DNA of 15,235 nucleotides. Source: Verrucomicrobiota bacterium (GTDB taxonomy: Bacteria; Verrucomicrobiota; Verrucomicrobiia; Opitutales; Opitutaceae). The position numbers were made by a program, and so were the translations under genes. Every line of letters begins with the position of its first letter. Position 1 is the first letter of the stretch. This document shows positions 13,764-15,235 of this stretch, one piece after another. The stretch spans positions 1 through 15,235 of the forward strand of contig JAEYQF010000367.1 in assembly GCA_023410155.1 (NCBI GenBank). The letters are read 5' to 3'. The notes below the pieces were generated by a model. That model searched no databases, was not told where the DNA came from, and saw only the letters and a list, made by a program, of their open reading frames with translations.

Positions 13764-15077
13764 TTAGGCGCGCTTGAGGACGTCGCGCGGTGTCGTTTCG
13801 ACGGCCGCGGGGGCTGCGAGCTCCTTGGCGCCGCGTGCGCCGAGCTCGGCGAAGCGACGGGCGCCCGGGAGGACGGACGCTTCGAAGGAGCCGACGGCGG
13901 AGTTGTAGCCTTTGAGGGCGGTGTCGAGAGCCCGGCCGACTTTGTCGAGGTTCTCGGCAAACGTCGCCATGCGGTCGTAGAGTTGACGGCCCAGGAGGCT
14001 GATCTCCTCCGCATTCTTGGAAACGGATTCCTGGCGCCAGCCGTAGGCCGCGGCCTTGAGGAGCGCGATGAGGGTCGAAGGCGTGGCCAGGAGAACGCGT
14101 CGGGTGAGTGCGCGATCCATGAGCGTGTTGTCCGCATGGAGCGCAGCGCCGAGGAATTGGTCGCCGGGGAGGAAGAGGACGACGAACTCGGGGGCGGGCT
14201 GAAACTGTTCCCAGTAGTTTTTCGCGCCGAGGGCGTCGATGTGGCTGCGGACTTTCTGGGCGTGCTCCGTCAGGCGCGCGGAGCGGACGGCATCGTCGGT
14301 GGTTTCCGCGGCGGCGCGGAAGGACTCGAGCGGAGTCTTGGCATCGACGACGATGCGCTGGCCTCCGGGAAGCCGCACGACGAGGTCGGCGCGGAGGCTG
14401 CCTGAGGTTTCCTGTTCGCAGAAATCGCAGTAGCCGAGCATGTCCGCCATCTCGACGACGCGGCGGAGCTGGAGTTCGCCCCAGCTGCCGGCGTAGGTGG
14501 TGGAGCGGAGTGCGGTGGAGAGGCGGGACGCTTCGGTCTGGAGCTGAAGTTGCGCGGTGTTGAGCGAGCGGAGCTGCTCGGAGAGGGTGCCGTAGGCTTC
14601 CTTGCGGGCGTTTTCGATGGCGATGATCTTGGCGTCGACTTTCTCGAGGGATTCCTTGAGCGGCTTTACGAGTGAGTCGATGGCCTGCTGGCGTTTGCCG
14701 AGTTCGTCGGCGGATTGTTGGTGGAGTTTGCCAAACGTTTCGCGGGCCAGCTCGAGAAACGACTGATTGTTGGAGCGGAGCGCGTCGGCGGAGAGCGCTT
14801 TGAAGGAGGCGGTGAGTTGCTCGTGAGCGGAAGTGAGGGCGGCGAGTTTCTCGGTGGCTGTGGCGCGTTCGGAGGCGAGCTGGGCCTGCAGTTGCGCGTG
14901 TTCCGCGGCGAGGCGCGTGGATTCGGCTCGAGTTGAAGCGAGTTCGGAGCGCGCCGTGCCGAGTTCGGCTTCAAGGAGGCGGGCACGTTCAGCAAGGGTC
15001 GCGGCGCGAGCGTGGGCGATGAACCATCCGAGGGCGCCAGCGAGCACGGCGGCGATCAGCGCGATGAGAATTTCCAT
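13764..15077 (-). CDS. rmuC: RmuC family protein (DNA recombination-limiting, nuclease-fold)
   Basis: RmuC proteins limit inversions between short inverted repeats in E. coli and carry a PD-(D/E)XK-like nuclease fold. The 437-residue protein begins MEILIALIAAVLAGALGWFIAHARA, an N-terminal membrane anchor (about 2-22). A long Ala/Glu/Leu-rich coiled coil follows (about 25-190), then the RmuC core. In the core, GSWGELQLRRVVEMADM carries Glu201, and RADLVVRLPGGQRIVVDAKTPLESF carries Asp231, Asp245 and Lys247, the expected metal and catalytic residues. FVVLFLPGDQFLGAAL and LLATPSTLIALLKAAAYGW are also typical. ATG 15077 is preferred to an upstream in-frame start at 15185, since the added 36 residues are low-complexity and would bury the anchor. 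It is the upstream gene of a pair with the TIGR03067-like gene. Confidence 0.93.
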   Translation of the reverse strand: MEILIALIAAVLAGALGWFIAHARAATLAERARLLEAELGTARSELASTRAESTRLAAEHAQLQAQLASERATATEKLAALTSAHEQLTASFKALSADALRSNNQSFLELARETFGKLHQQSADELGKRQQAIDSLVKPLKESLEKVDAKIIAIENARKEAYGTLSEQLRSLNTAQLQLQTEASRLSTALRSTTYAGSWGELQLRRVVEMADMLGYCDFCEQETSGSLRADLVVRLPGGQRIVVDAKTPLESFRAAAETTDDAVRSARLTEHAQKVRSHIDALGAKNYWEQFQPAPEFVVLFLPGDQFLGAALHADNTLMDRALTRRVLLATPSTLIALLKAAAYGWRQESVSKNAEEISLLGRQLYDRMATFAENLDKVGRALDTALKGYNSAVGSFEASVLPGARRFAELGARGAKELAAPAAVETTPRDVLKRA

Positions 15078-15235
15078 GGAGCGCGGAGTGAAGGAGAGGC
15101 GGTGCGCGGGGTCAAACCGGGGGCACTGCGACGGACGTGAAACGGGAGAAGCGGGCCGCGAGGGCAAGCTCGCTACGAGGCTCAAGCACTGGCCGAGAAG
15201 GCAGGTCGCGGCGGTGTCCCGCCAGCGTCAACGGT
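15078..15235. other. Upstream flank of rmuC with small hairpins, no gene seen
   Basis: These 158 bp to the window edge contain no supported ORF. Two short stems are visible: GCGAG (15158-15162) with CTCGC (15169-15173), and GGCGG (15210-15214) with CCGCC (15219-15223). The rmuC promoter should lie here, but I could not pick convincing boxes. Confidence 0.5.

Noticed and set aside
13742..14137. Longer version of the TIGR03067-like gene starting at 14137
   Set aside because: The added 132 residues overlap rmuC in another frame of the same strand and are Arg/Ser/Pro-rich with no domain similarity.
15078..15185. N-terminal extension of rmuC to 15185
   Set aside because: The extra residues are low-complexity Pro/Ser/Arg and would place the membrane anchor internally; ATG 15077 starts right at the anchor.

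Overview
This is a GC-rich bacterial chromosome segment with nine readable genes. I infer Verrucomicrobiota, probably Opitutaceae. The grounds are the polysaccharide and glycogen enzymes, the hybrid histidine kinase and REC-HDOD regulators, a TIGR03067-type small protein, a eukaryote-like phosphoglycerate kinase, and many palindromic intergenic repeats. No 16S rRNA or other phylogenetic marker is present, so the assignment is an inference.

Layout. Bases 1-486 hold the 3' end of a GH43 glycoside hydrolase. Bases 607-2316 (+) encode a receiver-HDOD regulator preceded by a sigma-28-like promoter motif. It is convergent with a soluble PAS hybrid histidine kinase (2815-4836, -). The 498 bp between them has no gene and is more than half filled by a degenerate 22-bp tandem repeat. 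mnmA (4993-6150, -), the tRNA 2-thiouridylase gene, lies upstream of the kinase. Divergent from mnmA are a secreted type I phosphodiesterase/alkaline-phosphatase-superfamily protein (6249-7217, +) and a GH13 pullulanase/debranching-type enzyme (about 7266-9713, +).

Next comes a lower-glycolysis cluster, gap-pgk-tpiA (9866-13158, +), closed by a clear intrinsic terminator. Each internal junction of this cluster, about 110 bp long, is filled by a different long palindromic repeat. The right end is a minus-strand pair: rmuC (13764-15077) followed 22 bp later by a 118-codon TIGR03067-like gene (13385-13741). That gene converges on tpiA across a second, inverted array of the same 22-bp repeat.

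How the genes fit together. The GH13 enzyme would release glucose units from storage glucan, and GAPDH, PGK and TPI would process them, so the middle of the window is a carbon-utilisation block. The AAG/GAG/CTC-rich codon use in gap, pgk and tpiA suggests high expression. The REC-HDOD protein and the hybrid kinase are signalling genes whose partnership is only positional.

The least ordinary content is not a gene system. It is the repeat landscape (22-bp arrays at both convergent junctions, hairpins at glycolytic junctions, repeat-like inserts inside mnmA and the GH13 gene) and the REC-HDOD protein, whose phospho-acceptor Asp is replaced by Glu. I see no defence system, prophage, IS element, CRISPR array, tRNA or rRNA.
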